DNA of 64,000 nt from Rhodococcus triatomae (GCF_014217785.1 NZ_CP048814.1:2356001-2420000), one strand, 5' to 3'; counted from the stretch's first letter, positions 25,262 through 34,999 are shown. The notes: generated by a model not told the origin, from the sequence alone. Program-made: numbers and translations.

Positions 25262-25843
25262 TCACCCGCCGGCAGATGCCCCGATCGCGTCGATGATCGC
25301 CGCGGAGAAGGCGGGCAGATCGTCGGGATTGCGTGAGGTGATGAGGGCGAAACCGTGAGCGTCGTCCACGACGACCTCCCGGTCCACCCAGTCGCCACCC
25401 GAGTTCGTGATGTCGGTACGCAGGGACGGGTAGGACGTCAGGGTCCTGCCCGCGGACAGCGCGGTCTCGACCAGCAGCCACGGACCGTGGCACACCGCGG
25501 CCACCGGCTTGCCGGCGTCGGCGAACTCACGGACCAGGCGCTGAGCGTCCTCGTTCAGGCGGAGAGTGTCCGCGTTGAGCGTGCCGCCCGGGACGATCAC
25601 GACGTCGTGGTCCCGCGCGTCCACCGCGGCGAGTGTCGTGTCCGGGCTGACGTCCGGGCCCGGATCGGCATCGCCGACGAGGGTACGGATCGGGCCGTCC
25701 TCGACGGCGGCGACGGTGACGGCGACTCCGGCGTCACGCAGGGCGCGGACCGGCTGCTCGATCTCGGCGTGCTCGGTGCCGTAGTTGGTGGAGATGACGA
25801 GAGCCGTGCGGCTTCGTGCCGCGATATCGGTCGTGTCGGTCAT
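25262..25843 (-). CDS. DJ-1/PfpI-family (class I glutamine amidotransferase-like) protein
   Basis: The 193-residue protein has the PfpI/DJ-1 flavodoxin-like fold. The nucleophile elbow AVCHGPWLL carries the reactive Cys and a following His, and DVVIVPGGT forms the upstream loop. Relatives are proteases, chaperones or glyoxalase/deglycase-type enzymes that handle electrophile stress; the HGPWLL context is typical of general stress protein 18-like members. It converges on the cutinase gene with an 8-bp gap and is 18 bp downstream of the DHA2 exporter gene, likely cotranscribed. Confidence 0.88.
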   Translation of the reverse strand: MTDTTDIAARSRTALVISTNYGTEHAEIEQPVRALRDAGVAVTVAAVEDGPIRTLVGDADPGPDVSPDTTLAAVDARDHDVVIVPGGTLNADTLRLNEDAQRLVREFADAGKPVAAVCHGPWLLVETALSAGRTLTSYPSLRTDITNSGGDWVDREVVVDDAHGFALITSRNPDDLPAFSAAIIDAIGASAGG

Positions 25844-25861
25844 GGTGCTCCTTCCGTTCCG

Positions 25862-27601
25862 CTATCGCGGTACCCGGTCCTCCGGGGTCTCAACCACGGC
25901 ACCGTCGTCGGACTGTCCGGGCGGGACCTCGTCGGAACCGGGCGTGGCCTCGTCCGCACTCGCACCGGATGTGGGCGAGGCGTCGGGTGCGGAGGAATCC
26001 TCCGTCGCTGCGTCGACGAGCGACGTGCCGCGGCTCCACGGCATGAAGATCGCGAACACGATCGCGGTGACGACGACGCTGACGACCATCACCATCGCCG
26101 AGATCTTCCATCCCTGCATGGCGGCGTCCTGCATGGCGTAGACGAGGCTGTTCGGATCGTCGAGGTCGTTGACCGACGCGGGAAGGCCCGGGCGGCCGAG
26201 GATTTCGAGCACCGACACCGGTGAATTGACGATGAGATCGCGCTCACGATCGGAGAGGAAGGTCGAGACGATCGGGCCGTAGGAGTCGAGCTTCTCGGAG
26301 ACGATCTCGTGGTACCGCCCGAACAGGACCGATCCGAGCACCGCGATTCCCAGCGCTCCGCCCACCTCACGCGTGGTGTCGTTGACCGCCGACCCGGCGC
26401 CCGCCTCGTCGGCGGGCACGGACGACATGATCGAGTCGGTCACCGGGCCGGTGACGATGCCGAGCCCTCCGCCCATGAGGATCATCGAGCCGAACGGGAT
26501 CTCCCAGTAGGTGGTGTCGATCGTCGCCTGACCGGCCCAGTACAGACCGGCGGCGAGCACCGCCATCCCCACCACCACGACGACCGTGTGGCCGTATCGG
26601 TAGCCGAACCAGGTGGCGACCGGGGCACCGATACCGATGGCGGCGGCGAACGGGAGGGAGTGGATACCGAAGGTGAGTGGATCCATCAGCAGCACCGCCT
26701 GGAAGTACTGGCTGACGATGAAGAGGAAGCCGAACATGGCGAAGTAGGAGACGGCGAGAGCCATTGCCGGGAAGGCGAATCGGGGAATCCGGAACAGCCT
26801 CACATCGAGCACCGGGTACGGGGCCCGCAACTCCCACCACGCGAACAGGGCCAGGAGCGCGAGGGCACCCGCGACCCCGCCGAAGGTCGCGGCCGAGATC
26901 CACCCGTGCCGGGGAGCTTCGATGAAGCTCCACACCAGCAGGAAGATGGCCGCGATCGACAGCGCGATGCCGACCGCGTCGATGGGGCCGTGCTTCTCCG
27001 AGCGGGACTCACCGATGAAGACGAGGGTCAGCGCAACAGCGACCGCCGCGACCGGGAGATTCATCCAGAAGATGGAATGCCAGGTGAAATGGTTCAGCAG
27101 CCAGCCACCGATGGTGGGCCCGATGGCGACGGCGAATCCCGCCATCGCCGTCCACGCGGCGATACCGAGGGCCCGAGCACGCGGCTTCCGGAACACCGTG
27201 GTGATGATCGCCAGGGTCGCCGGGAACACCGCTGCCGCGGCGATTCCCATTCCGGCTCGTGCCACGAGTACCTGCGTCACGGATTCGGCGACCGCTCCGA
27301 CCACGGACATCACGGCGATACCGACGAGTCCGGCGATCATGACCCGGCGCCGGCCGTAGCGGTCTCCCAGGTGGCCGAACATCAGCAGCAGCCCTGCGAA
27401 GGGAAGGGTGTAGGAGTCGACAACCCATTGCAGCGCACTGAAACCCGCGTCCAGCTCGTTGGCCAGCGTCGGTAGCGCCACGACGACGACCGTGTTGTCG
27501 AGCAGGACGAGAAGCACGGCGAGGCACGAGGTCACGAGTGCGCCGAGCGCGAGCCATTTCTCGCGGGGCGATACCTCCGGTTCGGCGGTGACGGTCGACA
27601 T
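25862..27601 (-). CDS. MFS multidrug exporter, DHA2/EmrB type
   Basis: A 579-residue protein with 14 predicted membrane helices; DHA2 features include LDNTVVVVALPTLANELDAG, the FSALQWVVDSYTL motif and LGDRYGRRRV in the first cytoplasmic loop. The C-terminal tail is acidic and Ser/Pro-rich. The divergent TetR at 28417 and the SRPBCC gene just upstream suggest a TetR-controlled efflux unit for a hydrophobic compound. A hairpin with 7-bp arms (27633-27651) lies in the 149-bp gap before the start. Confidence 0.9.
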   Translation of the reverse strand: MSTVTAEPEVSPREKWLALGALVTSCLAVLLVLLDNTVVVVALPTLANELDAGFSALQWVVDSYTLPFAGLLLMFGHLGDRYGRRRVMIAGLVGIAVMSVVGAVAESVTQVLVARAGMGIAAAAVFPATLAIITTVFRKPRARALGIAAWTAMAGFAVAIGPTIGGWLLNHFTWHSIFWMNLPVAAVAVALTLVFIGESRSEKHGPIDAVGIALSIAAIFLLVWSFIEAPRHGWISAATFGGVAGALALLALFAWWELRAPYPVLDVRLFRIPRFAFPAMALAVSYFAMFGFLFIVSQYFQAVLLMDPLTFGIHSLPFAAAIGIGAPVATWFGYRYGHTVVVVVGMAVLAAGLYWAGQATIDTTYWEIPFGSMILMGGGLGIVTGPVTDSIMSSVPADEAGAGSAVNDTTREVGGALGIAVLGSVLFGRYHEIVSEKLDSYGPIVSTFLSDRERDLIVNSPVSVLEILGRPGLPASVNDLDDPNSLVYAMQDAAMQGWKISAMVMVVSVVVTAIVFAIFMPWSRGTSLVDAATEDSSAPDASPTSGASADEATPGSDEVPPGQSDDGAVVETPEDRVPR

Positions 27602-27632
27602 TGCTCAGCTCACTTTCACGAATGGCGGGGCC

Positions 27633-27651
27633 CGCGAACGGCGTGTTCGCG
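27633..27651. repeat. Short inverted repeat before the DHA2 exporter gene
   Basis: CGCGAAC (27633-27639) and GTTCGCG (27645-27651) pair across a 5-base loop, about 30 bp upstream of the exporter start in the 27602-27750 gap. It may be an operator or a leader hairpin; no T-run follows. Confidence 0.4.
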
Positions 27652-27750
27652 AACGAATCGGACGACGGGGGTGCTTCCCGGATCAGAGGAGAGGGACGCG
27701 GCGGTAGAGCTGTTTCGCCGGCCCGGTGACGAGTCCGGCCGTCGAGTGCG

Positions 27751-28278
27751 TCACGGGTAGCTCCTCGTCTGGTCGCCGGCACCCTTCGGGGTGCCGAAAT
27801 GTGTTCTCGTGTCACGAACGAAGGTGGTGAACACGAACTTGTTCACCGGGGAGCCGAGCCGGGCGGCCACGCCGAATCCGCGGCGTGGCGCCAGCGCGAA
27901 CGTCCAGACCAGACGACTTCCGGTCGGTGTGCTCTGGATCAGGTAGTCCTCGGCGAACGCCGAGAACAGCGGAACATTCGAGCCGGTCACGAAGAACGAG
28001 TGCCGGGTGTTCTCCTCGTCCCAGCGGAAGAACTGCTCGTTCATCCGCATGGCGCCGTGGGCGAGAACGGCCGTCCGGGTGGTTCCGATGCCGTACGGAC
28101 CGCTCGTCGTGTATTCGACGTCGGTGAGCAGCCGGCACCAGGAGAGTGGTCGTTGCGTCGTGAGGCCCGCCCAGACGCTCTCGGCGGGGGCCGCGACGTC
28201 GATCGAGTACCGCCACCGCATCGGCGCCGAGTCGAAGAAGTCGCTGCCCACCGGTGTCATGTCGAACTCGAGTGCCAT
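27751..28278 (-). CDS. SRPBCC-family (START-like) protein
   Basis: A 175-residue protein with the SRPBCC pattern: RWRYSIDVAAPAESVWAGLT at the start, GPYGIGTTRTAVL, and a C-terminal helix region ending FTTFVRDTRTHF. Family members bind hydrophobic ligands in a deep pocket. ATG 28278 follows AAGGAGAG. It is divergent from a TetR gene, and a promoter with TTGACT and TAGTCT boxes lies 45-75 bp upstream. Ligand binding in support of the exporter downstream is a guess. Confidence 0.8.
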   Translation of the reverse strand: MALEFDMTPVGSDFFDSAPMRWRYSIDVAAPAESVWAGLTTQRPLSWCRLLTDVEYTTSGPYGIGTTRTAVLAHGAMRMNEQFFRWDEENTRHSFFVTGSNVPLFSAFAEDYLIQSTPTGSRLVWTFALAPRRGFGVAARLGSPVNKFVFTTFVRDTRTHFGTPKGAGDQTRSYP

Positions 28279-28322
28279 GGCCCTCTCCTTGGTCGACCGG
28301 GTGTTGTCCGGGAGTGGAGGAA

Positions 28323-28352
28323 AGACTATGTGCAACTACGAGTAACAGTCAA
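28323..28352 (-). promoter_or_regulatory. Probable promoter for the SRPBCC/exporter unit
   Basis: On the minus strand TTGACT (28352-28347) is followed after 18 bp by TAGTCT (28328-28323), a good vegetative-type promoter 45 bp before the start codon and close to the divergent tetR start. Confidence 0.5.
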
Positions 28353-28416
28353 TGGTCCGGGGTGGGAGGAGGGCACGCTGCTATGCTCGCGGCCAGAGAA
28401 TCGGGAGGTAGACGAC

Positions 28417-29004
28417 GTGGCACCGCGGAGTACGGCACGCGAGGACATGGTGCTCAGCGCGATTGCGCTGTTCCGTGAGAACGGGATCGAGGCGACCAAA
28501 CTCACCGACGTCACCACTCACGCGGGCGCGGCCCGCGGCTCCATCTATCACTACTTCCCCGGCGGCAAACAGCAACTGGTGGAGGAGGCGACACGGCTCG
28601 CGGGCGGCGCGATGACGGCGCTGCTCGAGGCCGGACTGCCGGAGCGAGGCCCGGCCGCGACGCTGGCTGCGGTAGTCGACGGATTCCGCACGCAACTGAT
28701 CGCCAGTGGGTTCGCGTCGGGCTGCCCCGTCGCCGCCGCGTCATTGGACGGAACCAATTGGCCGGCCGGGCGGGACGTGGCCGGGGAATCGTTCACCGCG
28801 TGGGAGGACGCGGTCGCCGAGTCGCTGGCACAGCACGGTGTCGCACGCGATCGGGCGAACTCGCTGGCGACCACGGCGGTGGCGATGCTCGAGGGCGCTC
28901 TCCTACTGGCCAAGGCTCAGCGTGACCTCCGGGCCCTCGACCGGGTCGAGTCCGAACTCGGCCTTCTCCTCGACAGCGTCCTGGGTGAACAGCGTCCTGG
29001 GTGA
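28417..29004 (+). CDS. TetR-family repressor, LmrA/YxaF type
   Basis: A 195-residue TetR protein. The DNA-binding domain has LFRENGIEATKLTDVTTHAG and RGSIYHYFPGGKQQLV. The ligand domain shows FASGCPVAAASLD, characteristic of the LmrA/YxaF subgroup that represses efflux pumps. GTG 28417 is preceded by GGGAGGT. It is divergent from the SRPBCC gene and DHA2 exporter, its probable targets. Confidence 0.88.
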   Translation: MAPRSTAREDMVLSAIALFRENGIEATKLTDVTTHAGAARGSIYHYFPGGKQQLVEEATRLAGGAMTALLEAGLPERGPAATLAAVVDGFRTQLIASGFASGCPVAAASLDGTNWPAGRDVAGESFTAWEDAVAESLAQHGVARDRANSLATTAVAMLEGALLLAKAQRDLRALDRVESELGLLLDSVLGEQRPG

Positions 29005-29045
29005 GACGTGACCCGTGCGGTCCGGGGACCGCACGGGGGTGTCCG

Positions 29046-29288
29046 TCAGCTGACCACGCCCACTGCGCGGAGGGCGACGAATACCAGAGTCACGATCATC
29101 AGCGCGTAGACGCTGACCATCACGACCTTGGCCGCTGCTTCGCTGGTGGACGGAAAGACCTGGACGTTCGGATGCTCGGCGAGGTACATCGACAGAGGCA
29201 CCGGGGTGCCGTCCGACGACGATCGGGACGAGAGTGGACGCGCGTGGGATTCGCGGCGGTGTCGGTGTTTCTCGGAATGTGACGCCAT
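29046..29288 (-). CDS. Small single-pass membrane protein
   Basis: An 80-residue protein: a basic, Ser/His/Arg-rich N-terminal half (MASHSEKHRHRRESHARPLS), then MYLAEHPNVQVFPS and one membrane helix of about 22 residues (AAKVVMVSVYALMIVTLVFVAL). No family recognised. The start at ATG 29288 is preferred over an upstream extension lacking a ribosome site. It is flanked by unrelated genes, so its role is unknown. Confidence 0.6.
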   Translation of the reverse strand: MASHSEKHRHRRESHARPLSSRSSSDGTPVPLSMYLAEHPNVQVFPSTSEAAAKVVMVSVYALMIVTLVFVALRAVGVVS

Positions 29289-29497
29289 GACACTGATCCT
29301 CTCGACTCGACATTTCCTTGCTACCTGCAACGACACGGGTACCGGGGTCAAGGTCGACTCGATTCCACGGTAACCTGCCGAAACGGTCTTTCGTAGGGGT
29401 GAGTCCCGGCCGATACCACCCTGTTTCCGTTTCGATCTCCCGGGTTTCGACGCGGTCACGAGCGGCATCGGGTGCCGACAGGCGATAGTTTCTTCCC

Positions 29498-30454
29498 GTG
29501 GCCTCCGTTCTCGCCGTCGTGTTCGGACTCGTCGCGCTGATCGGCGGGGCCGAGTTGCTCACGCGCGGCGGCTCACGCCTCGCGGCAGCCCTCGGGATCT
29601 CCCCGATGATCATCGGCCTGACGATCGTCTCCATCGGAACCAGCACGCCGGAACTCGCCGTCGGTATCGACGCGGCGCTCAACGACCATGCCGGGCTCGC
29701 GGTCGGCAACATCGTGGGGACGAACCTGGTCAACCTGTTGCTCATCCTCGGGGCGAGCGCCCTCATCCGGGCCATCGCTCTCGACACCCAGACCTTGCGC
29801 CTCGATCTCCCGGTGATGACCGCTGCAGCCCTGCTGCTGTGGGTGATGAGCCTGGACGGCGTGCTGACCGCGCTGGAGGGCGCGTTGCTCGTCGCCGCCG
29901 GGCTCGTCTACACGGTGGTGGTGGTCCGGGCGAGCCGACGGGAGTCGGCCGCGGTCCGGGAGGAATACGCGCTCGAATACCGGCCGGAACGCCGCCGGGT
30001 CGCCCTCGACCTCGGGTTGCTCCTGGCCGGTCTGGTCGTGATCGTCCTCGGAGCGGAACTCCTCGTGGACGGTGCGGTCGACATCGCGCGGGCGTTGGAC
30101 GTCTCCGATGTGGTCATCGGCCTCACCGTCGTCGCGATCGGGACGTCCGCGCCGGAGCTGGTGACGACTCTCGTCTCGACGCTCCGCGGGAACCGGGACA
30201 TCGCCCTGGGCAACCTGCTCGGGTCGAGTATCTACAACATCGTGTTCATCCTCGGTGTGACCCTGATGGTCGCACCGGGTGGTGTCGCCGTCCCCGACGA
30301 CGTGCTCTACATCCACCTGCCGCTCATGGCCGCGGTCGCGCTCGTGTGTGTCCCCACCTTCCTCACCGGGCGGCGGATCTCCCGGGTGGAGGGCGGCATG
30401 TTCGTCGTCGCCTACTGCGTGTATCTGACCCTGCTGCTGTGGGCCCAGACGTAG
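29498..30454 (+). CDS. Calcium/sodium antiporter (CaCA family, YrbG-like)
   Basis: The 318-residue protein has about ten membrane helices in two inverted halves. The signature alpha repeats are visible: SIGTSTPELAVGIDAALNDH in the first half and AIGTSAPELVTTLVSTLRGN in the second, each carrying the conserved ion-binding Glu. A cytoplasmic Arg-rich loop separates the halves. It exchanges Na+ or H+ for Ca2+. GTG start at 29498; monocistronic. Confidence 0.9.
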   Translation: MASVLAVVFGLVALIGGAELLTRGGSRLAAALGISPMIIGLTIVSIGTSTPELAVGIDAALNDHAGLAVGNIVGTNLVNLLLILGASALIRAIALDTQTLRLDLPVMTAAALLLWVMSLDGVLTALEGALLVAAGLVYTVVVVRASRRESAAVREEYALEYRPERRRVALDLGLLLAGLVVIVLGAELLVDGAVDIARALDVSDVVIGLTVVAIGTSAPELVTTLVSTLRGNRDIALGNLLGSSIYNIVFILGVTLMVAPGGVAVPDDVLYIHLPLMAAVALVCVPTFLTGRRISRVEGGMFVVAYCVYLTLLLWAQT

Positions 30455-30672
30455 GCGCGCAGTCTGTCGCCCGCCCCGGCCTCCGCGGCACGATGTGACA
30501 TCGGATCGATCTGAGCGAACCCGTGTGACGCCGTGCCAGGCATACCAGTGGGGAGATACTGGCACCGGATGTGGATGCCCCCTTGTCGGAGCGGGCGAAC
30601 CTGGCAAGACTCGGTCCGGGGATGCCCGCAACGGGGTCCCGACGAGGTGCAGTTCGTGACGGAGGAGTAGTG

Positions 30673-31524
30673 GTGTCGGTGAAGGCATTTCCGTTCTCGC
30701 AGGTCGACGTGTTCGCCGAGGCGCCGGGCATCGGTAACCCGGTCGCGGTCGTCCATGACGCCGACGAGTTGACGACGCAGCAGATGCAGGCGTTCGCGAA
30801 CTGGACGAACCTGTCGGAGACGACGTTCCTGCTACGACCGACCATCGACGAGGCCGACTATCGGCTGCGCATCTTCACCCCGCACTCCGAGTTGCCGTTC
30901 GCCGGACACCCGACGCTCGGATCGGCACACGCGTGGTTACAGAACCTGTCGGAGACCCCCGATCGGTCCGGGATCGTGCAGGAATGCGGCGCCGGACTCG
31001 TCGAGATCCGCCGCACGAGAGACGGTGAACTCGCCTTCGCGGCACCGGAACTCCGCCGATCCGGCCCGGTGGACGCGCCGGTCCTCGACCAGGCGATCAC
31101 GAGCCTCGGAGTGGACCGGGCACGCGTTCTCGGGGCGAACTGGATCGTCAACGGCCCCCAGTGGCTCGGGGTCCGGCTCGACTCCGCGGACACGGTGCTG
31201 TCGCTGCGTCCGGATTTCGCGGCGATGGGGCAACTCGAAGTCGCGGTGATCGGGGCCTATCCGCCCGGCGGGCCGGTGGACTTCGAGGTTCGCGCTTTCG
31301 CGCCGGGCGACGGGGTTCCCGAGGATCCGGTGACCGGAAGCGCCAATGCCGGACTCGCGCAATGGCTCATCGGCGAAGGTCTGGTACCTGCAGCCGGGTA
31401 TCGCGCCCAGCAGGGCACGGTACTGGGGCGGCGTGGCCGCATCGGAATCAGCTCCGACGACGCAGGCGTCGTCTGGGTGTCCGGCTCCGCGAGAACGGTG
31501 ATCGACGGGCACGTGCGTCCGTGA
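30673..31524 (+). CDS. PhzF-family isomerase-like protein
   Basis: A 283-residue protein of the diaminopimelate epimerase-like PhzF fold with VDVFAEAPGIGNPVAVV, then NLSETTFLL (the catalytic Glu of PhzF lies in this motif), LPFAGHPTLGSA and the C-terminal EDPVTGSANAGLA. PhzF isomerises a phenazine precursor, but most homologues outside phenazine clusters have unknown substrates, and no phenazine genes are nearby. GTG 30673 lies 6 bp after GGAGGA. The end overlaps the convergent oxidoreductase gene by 77 bp. A nested dyad (GTGCCAG/CTGGCAC, 30533-30565) lies upstream. Confidence 0.87.
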   Translation: MSVKAFPFSQVDVFAEAPGIGNPVAVVHDADELTTQQMQAFANWTNLSETTFLLRPTIDEADYRLRIFTPHSELPFAGHPTLGSAHAWLQNLSETPDRSGIVQECGAGLVEIRRTRDGELAFAAPELRRSGPVDAPVLDQAITSLGVDRARVLGANWIVNGPQWLGVRLDSADTVLSLRPDFAAMGQLEVAVIGAYPPGGPVDFEVRAFAPGDGVPEDPVTGSANAGLAQWLIGEGLVPAAGYRAQQGTVLGRRGRIGISSDDAGVVWVSGSARTVIDGHVRP

Positions 31525-34500
31525 CCGTCAGTGCGCGGATCGCGCCCGTATCCACTCCCAGGGAGTCGAGGCGGTCCAGGTAGATCGCGACGTTGCGCAT
31601 CTTGACCTCCTCGTAGCCCCGGACGAGTCCGGCTGCCTCGGCCACGGCCACGGCGGTGTCGTAGTTGTCCGCGCCGAGCCCGGCCGCATGTGCCTGGACC
31701 GTCGCCGAGTAGTGGGCGGCGAGTGCGCGTTCGATCCGGCGTATCCGGGTGTGTCCGAACGGATCGAGAGCGGTCCCACGCAGCCTTCTCCCGTGTGCGA
31801 GGAGTGTCAACGCCCAGTGGGTACGTGGCCCGAGACGAATCTTCTTCCGCCGGCCCAGCGCCTTCAGGACCGGTGGGTGCAGCAGGTACGTCGGTGCGCC
31901 GGAGCCGGGGACCTCCCGGGCTACGTGCGCGGTGAAGTCGGGGTCGGTGAGCAGCCGGGCCACCTCGTACTCGTCCTTGTAGGCGGTGAGCGTGAACAGC
32001 CCGGTCGCCACCGCCTCACTGAACGCCGTGTTCGTACCCAGTGCCCGCTCCGCGTGCCAGGCGGTGTCGACGACGTCGATGTAGTCGGTGGCAATCCGAG
32101 TGCCCTGGTAGGCAACGAGTTCGGCGGCGCGCCGTTCGACGAGTTCGCGAGTGGGCCCGGTGAACGACCGGCGCTCGAGCAGGGCCGTGACGTCGGAACG
32201 CGGGGTGGCCGGCGCGCCGTCCGTGCGGGTGGCGGCATCGAACGTCCGTGGATGAGCCACGCCGGCCCGGCCCCACCGGAACGCAGCCAGATTCTCGTCC
32301 ACCGCGACCCCGTTCAGTGCGATGGCCTCCTCGATCGCGGAGGCCGCGAAGGGGAGGGCGCCGCACTGGTAGGCCGCCCCGACGAGGAGGAAGTTCACAC
32401 TCGCAGTGCCCCCGAACAGTTTTCGTGCTGCCGCGGCCGCGTCGAAGGATCGCACCTGCCGAGCCACGCTGCGCAGCCGATCGAGCAGGGCATCCATATC
32501 CGGATGCTCGACGGAGGGATCGCGCACCATGTCACCCGTCGGTGTCCGGCTCGTCGAGGCGACGACGAGTGTGCGGCTCGCGGACCCGTAGCCGACGAAG
32601 CGGGAGTCCGCGGCGGTGAGCAGGTCGAAGGCGAGGATACAGTCGGCGGAGCCCGGGGTGAGCCGGTTGGAGGTGTCCTCGGAGTCGGGCGTGATCCGGA
32701 GATGTGAGGTGACCGGGCCCGCCTTCTGGCTCAACCCGGTCTGATCCAGGCCCTCGACATGCAGCCCACAGTGCAGCGCTGCCGTGCCGAGTACCTGGTT
32801 GACGGTGACGATGCCGGTGCCGCCCACGCCGGCGAGAAACAGGGTGACGCCGTCGGCCGGCATCACCGCTCGCGGCTCGGGCGAGACCGGTGGTTCGGGG
32901 AGGGTGTTCCCCGGAGCTGCTCCGTCCGGATCCACCTCGACGGTGACGAACGAAGGACAGTTGCCGTCGAGGCACGAGTAGTCGGTGTTGCACCCGGTCT
33001 GGTCGATGTGGGTCTTGCGGCCGAACTCGGTGTCGACCGGCTGGACCGACAGGCAGTTGCTCTTCGCGCCGCAGTCGCCGCAGCCCTCGCACACCGCCTC
33101 GTTGATCACGACGCGCGTGGTGCGGACGGGGAGCGTGCCCCTCTTCCGCTTGCGCCGGGCCTCGGCGGCACACTGCTGGTCGTAGATCAGGACGGTCACC
33201 CCCGGGACGCCACGCAAGATCCGCTGGGCCTCGTCGAGACGATCGCGGTCCCAGACCGTGACTCCACGCGCGAAGTGAGCCCTACGATGCCGTGCCGGAT
33301 CGTCGGCACACACGATGATCTTCGCGACGCCCTCCGCGGCCAGCTGGTGGGTGAGTTCGGGAACGGGCAGTGCGCCCTCGGCGTCCTGCGCGCCGGTCAT
33401 CGCGACGGCCGAGTTGTACAGGATCTTGTAGGTGATGTTCACTCCCGCGGCGAGGCAGGCCTGCACGGCCAACTGCCCGGAATGGAAATACGTACCGTCA
33501 CCGATGTTCTGGAAGATGTGGGGCACGGACGTGAACGGTGACTGCCCGATCCACTGAGCTCCTTCGCCGCCCATCTGGGTCAGCCCGGTCACCCGGGATT
33601 CGGTACGAGCCGACATGGTCACCAGTGTGTGGCAGCCGATTCCGCCTCCGGCGAGGGAACCTTCCGGTACCACCGTCGAGCGGTTGTGCGGGCACCCGGA
33701 ACAGAAGTACGGGGCACGCCGCGCCGGAAGCACGGTGAGTTCGAGTGGCGCCGGAAGTGGAGCTCGCAGGGTCACCCGGCCGTGCAGTACCTCGCGCAGC
33801 GGACGGGCCAGGCGCGCCGCGGTCAGTTCGCCGTCGGCGGGAACGAGCCGGCGGCCGTTGCGGTTCCGTTTCCCCACCACCTCCGGAGCCCCACCGGATC
33901 CGTAGAGGATCTCCTTGACCTGTGACTCGACGAATGCGGTCTTCTCCTCGACGACGAGGATGGTGTCGACTCCCTCCGCCAACTGCCGCACAGTGCCCGA
34001 AGCCAGCGGAAAGGGCATGCCCACCCGCAGTATCCGTACTCCGGCCCGGCCGAGTTCGGAATCGGTGACGCCCAGGTCGCGCAGGGACTGGCGCACCGCG
34101 TCGTACGCCGTGCCGACCGCGACGACACCGATGCGCGCGTCCGTCGAATCGACTTCGATCCGGTCGATCGGGTTGGCCTCGGTGAAGGCCTCGACCATCG
34201 CCCATCGGGGGCCGTGGAGATCGGCCTCGGCGAGCAGACTGTCCGGTGGCGCGGCGAGCACGCGTTGCCGGTACGTCCAGGGCGCTCCCTCCCATTCGAC
34301 GGTGGGCGTGACGATCGGCAGCGCCGCGAAGTCGCGGTCCAAGGTCCACAGTCCGTCGGCGACGTCGGCGACGATCTTCAACGCGGACCAGCAGCCGGAG
34401 GCACGTGAGAGCGCGATCCCGTACATCCCGAAGGCGACCACCTCCTCGGCGTTGCGGGGAAAGAAGACCGGGATCCCGAGCGCGGCGAGCGACTTCTCGC

Positions 34501-34999
34501 TGGCGGCGGGCAGGGTCGACGATTTCGCGGCGGGGTCGTCCCCGACGAGCGCGAGCGCGCCTCCGGACGGGTGTGCGCCGTACATGGTGGCGTGCCGCAG
34601 CGCGTCCCCGGCGCGATCCAGGCCGGGGCCCTTGCCGTACCAGACTCCGACGACGCCGTCGTGGGTGCGCTCGCCTGCCGGAAGTTCGATCTGGCTGCCC
34701 CAGACCGAGGTGGCGGCGAGTTCCTCGTTGACTCCCGGGGTGAGGTGCACGTTGTGGTCGGCCGCGAGCATCGGCAGGGAAGCCAGGAGCCGGTCCAGGC
34801 CGCCGAGCGGGCTTCCTTGGTACCCGGACACGAACGTCGCGGTCCGCGCGCCGGCGCGACGATCGCGTTCATGCTGCTCCACCAGGAGCCGGGCGATGGC
34901 CTGGATCCCGGTGACGAGGACGGGGCCGGAGGTCGTCCGGTACCGGTCGTCGAGATCCACCGTGGCGGGGACCGGCTCGGGCTCACGTAGCTGTGTCAT
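31448..34999 (-). CDS. Fused indolepyruvate ferredoxin oxidoreductase (IorA-IorB type)
   Basis: The 1183-residue protein joins the pyrimidine and thiamine diphosphate-binding domains (TFVSGYQGSPLGGLDRLL, then GGGIGCHTLV and QNIGDGTYFHSG) with the cysteine cluster CEGCGDCGAKSNC and a C-terminal IorB-like gamma domain (LAGVGGTGIVTVNQVLGTAA). It decarboxylates arylpyruvates or branched 2-oxo acids to acyl-CoA with reduction of ferredoxin. The C-terminal tail RARRSPFSRSRTPRRRLRRR lies in the 77-bp overlap with the convergent phzF-like gene and looks like a run-on extension. A divergent Lrp-family regulator is the probable controller. Confidence 0.9.
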   Translation of the reverse strand: MTQLREPEPVPATVDLDDRYRTTSGPVLVTGIQAIARLLVEQHERDRRAGARTATFVSGYQGSPLGGLDRLLASLPMLAADHNVHLTPGVNEELAATSVWGSQIELPAGERTHDGVVGVWYGKGPGLDRAGDALRHATMYGAHPSGGALALVGDDPAAKSSTLPAASEKSLAALGIPVFFPRNAEEVVAFGMYGIALSRASGCWSALKIVADVADGLWTLDRDFAALPIVTPTVEWEGAPWTYRQRVLAAPPDSLLAEADLHGPRWAMVEAFTEANPIDRIEVDSTDARIGVVAVGTAYDAVRQSLRDLGVTDSELGRAGVRILRVGMPFPLASGTVRQLAEGVDTILVVEEKTAFVESQVKEILYGSGGAPEVVGKRNRNGRRLVPADGELTAARLARPLREVLHGRVTLRAPLPAPLELTVLPARRAPYFCSGCPHNRSTVVPEGSLAGGGIGCHTLVTMSARTESRVTGLTQMGGEGAQWIGQSPFTSVPHIFQNIGDGTYFHSGQLAVQACLAAGVNITYKILYNSAVAMTGAQDAEGALPVPELTHQLAAEGVAKIIVCADDPARHRRAHFARGVTVWDRDRLDEAQRILRGVPGVTVLIYDQQCAAEARRKRKRGTLPVRTTRVVINEAVCEGCGDCGAKSNCLSVQPVDTEFGRKTHIDQTGCNTDYSCLDGNCPSFVTVEVDPDGAAPGNTLPEPPVSPEPRAVMPADGVTLFLAGVGGTGIVTVNQVLGTAALHCGLHVEGLDQTGLSQKAGPVTSHLRITPDSEDTSNRLTPGSADCILAFDLLTAADSRFVGYGSASRTLVVASTSRTPTGDMVRDPSVEHPDMDALLDRLRSVARQVRSFDAAAAARKLFGGTASVNFLLVGAAYQCGALPFAASAIEEAIALNGVAVDENLAAFRWGRAGVAHPRTFDAATRTDGAPATPRSDVTALLERRSFTGPTRELVERRAAELVAYQGTRIATDYIDVVDTAWHAERALGTNTAFSEAVATGLFTLTAYKDEYEVARLLTDPDFTAHVAREVPGSGAPTYLLHPPVLKALGRRKKIRLGPRTHWALTLLAHGRRLRGTALDPFGHTRIRRIERALAAHYSATVQAHAAGLGADNYDTAVAVAEAAGLVRGYEEVKMRNVAIYLDRLDSLGVDTGAIRALTVTDARARRSPFSRSRTPRRRLRRRS

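Noticed and set aside
27799-29004. A 401-codon version of the TetR gene extending to 27799
   Set aside because: The N-terminal half is antisense to the SRPBCC gene; GTG 28417 with GGGAGGT fits TetR family length.
30533-30565. Nested dyad GTGCCAG/CTGGCAC before the PhzF gene as a defined operator
   Set aside because: The 19-bp spacing is long and no adjacent regulator exists, so it is mentioned only under the gene.
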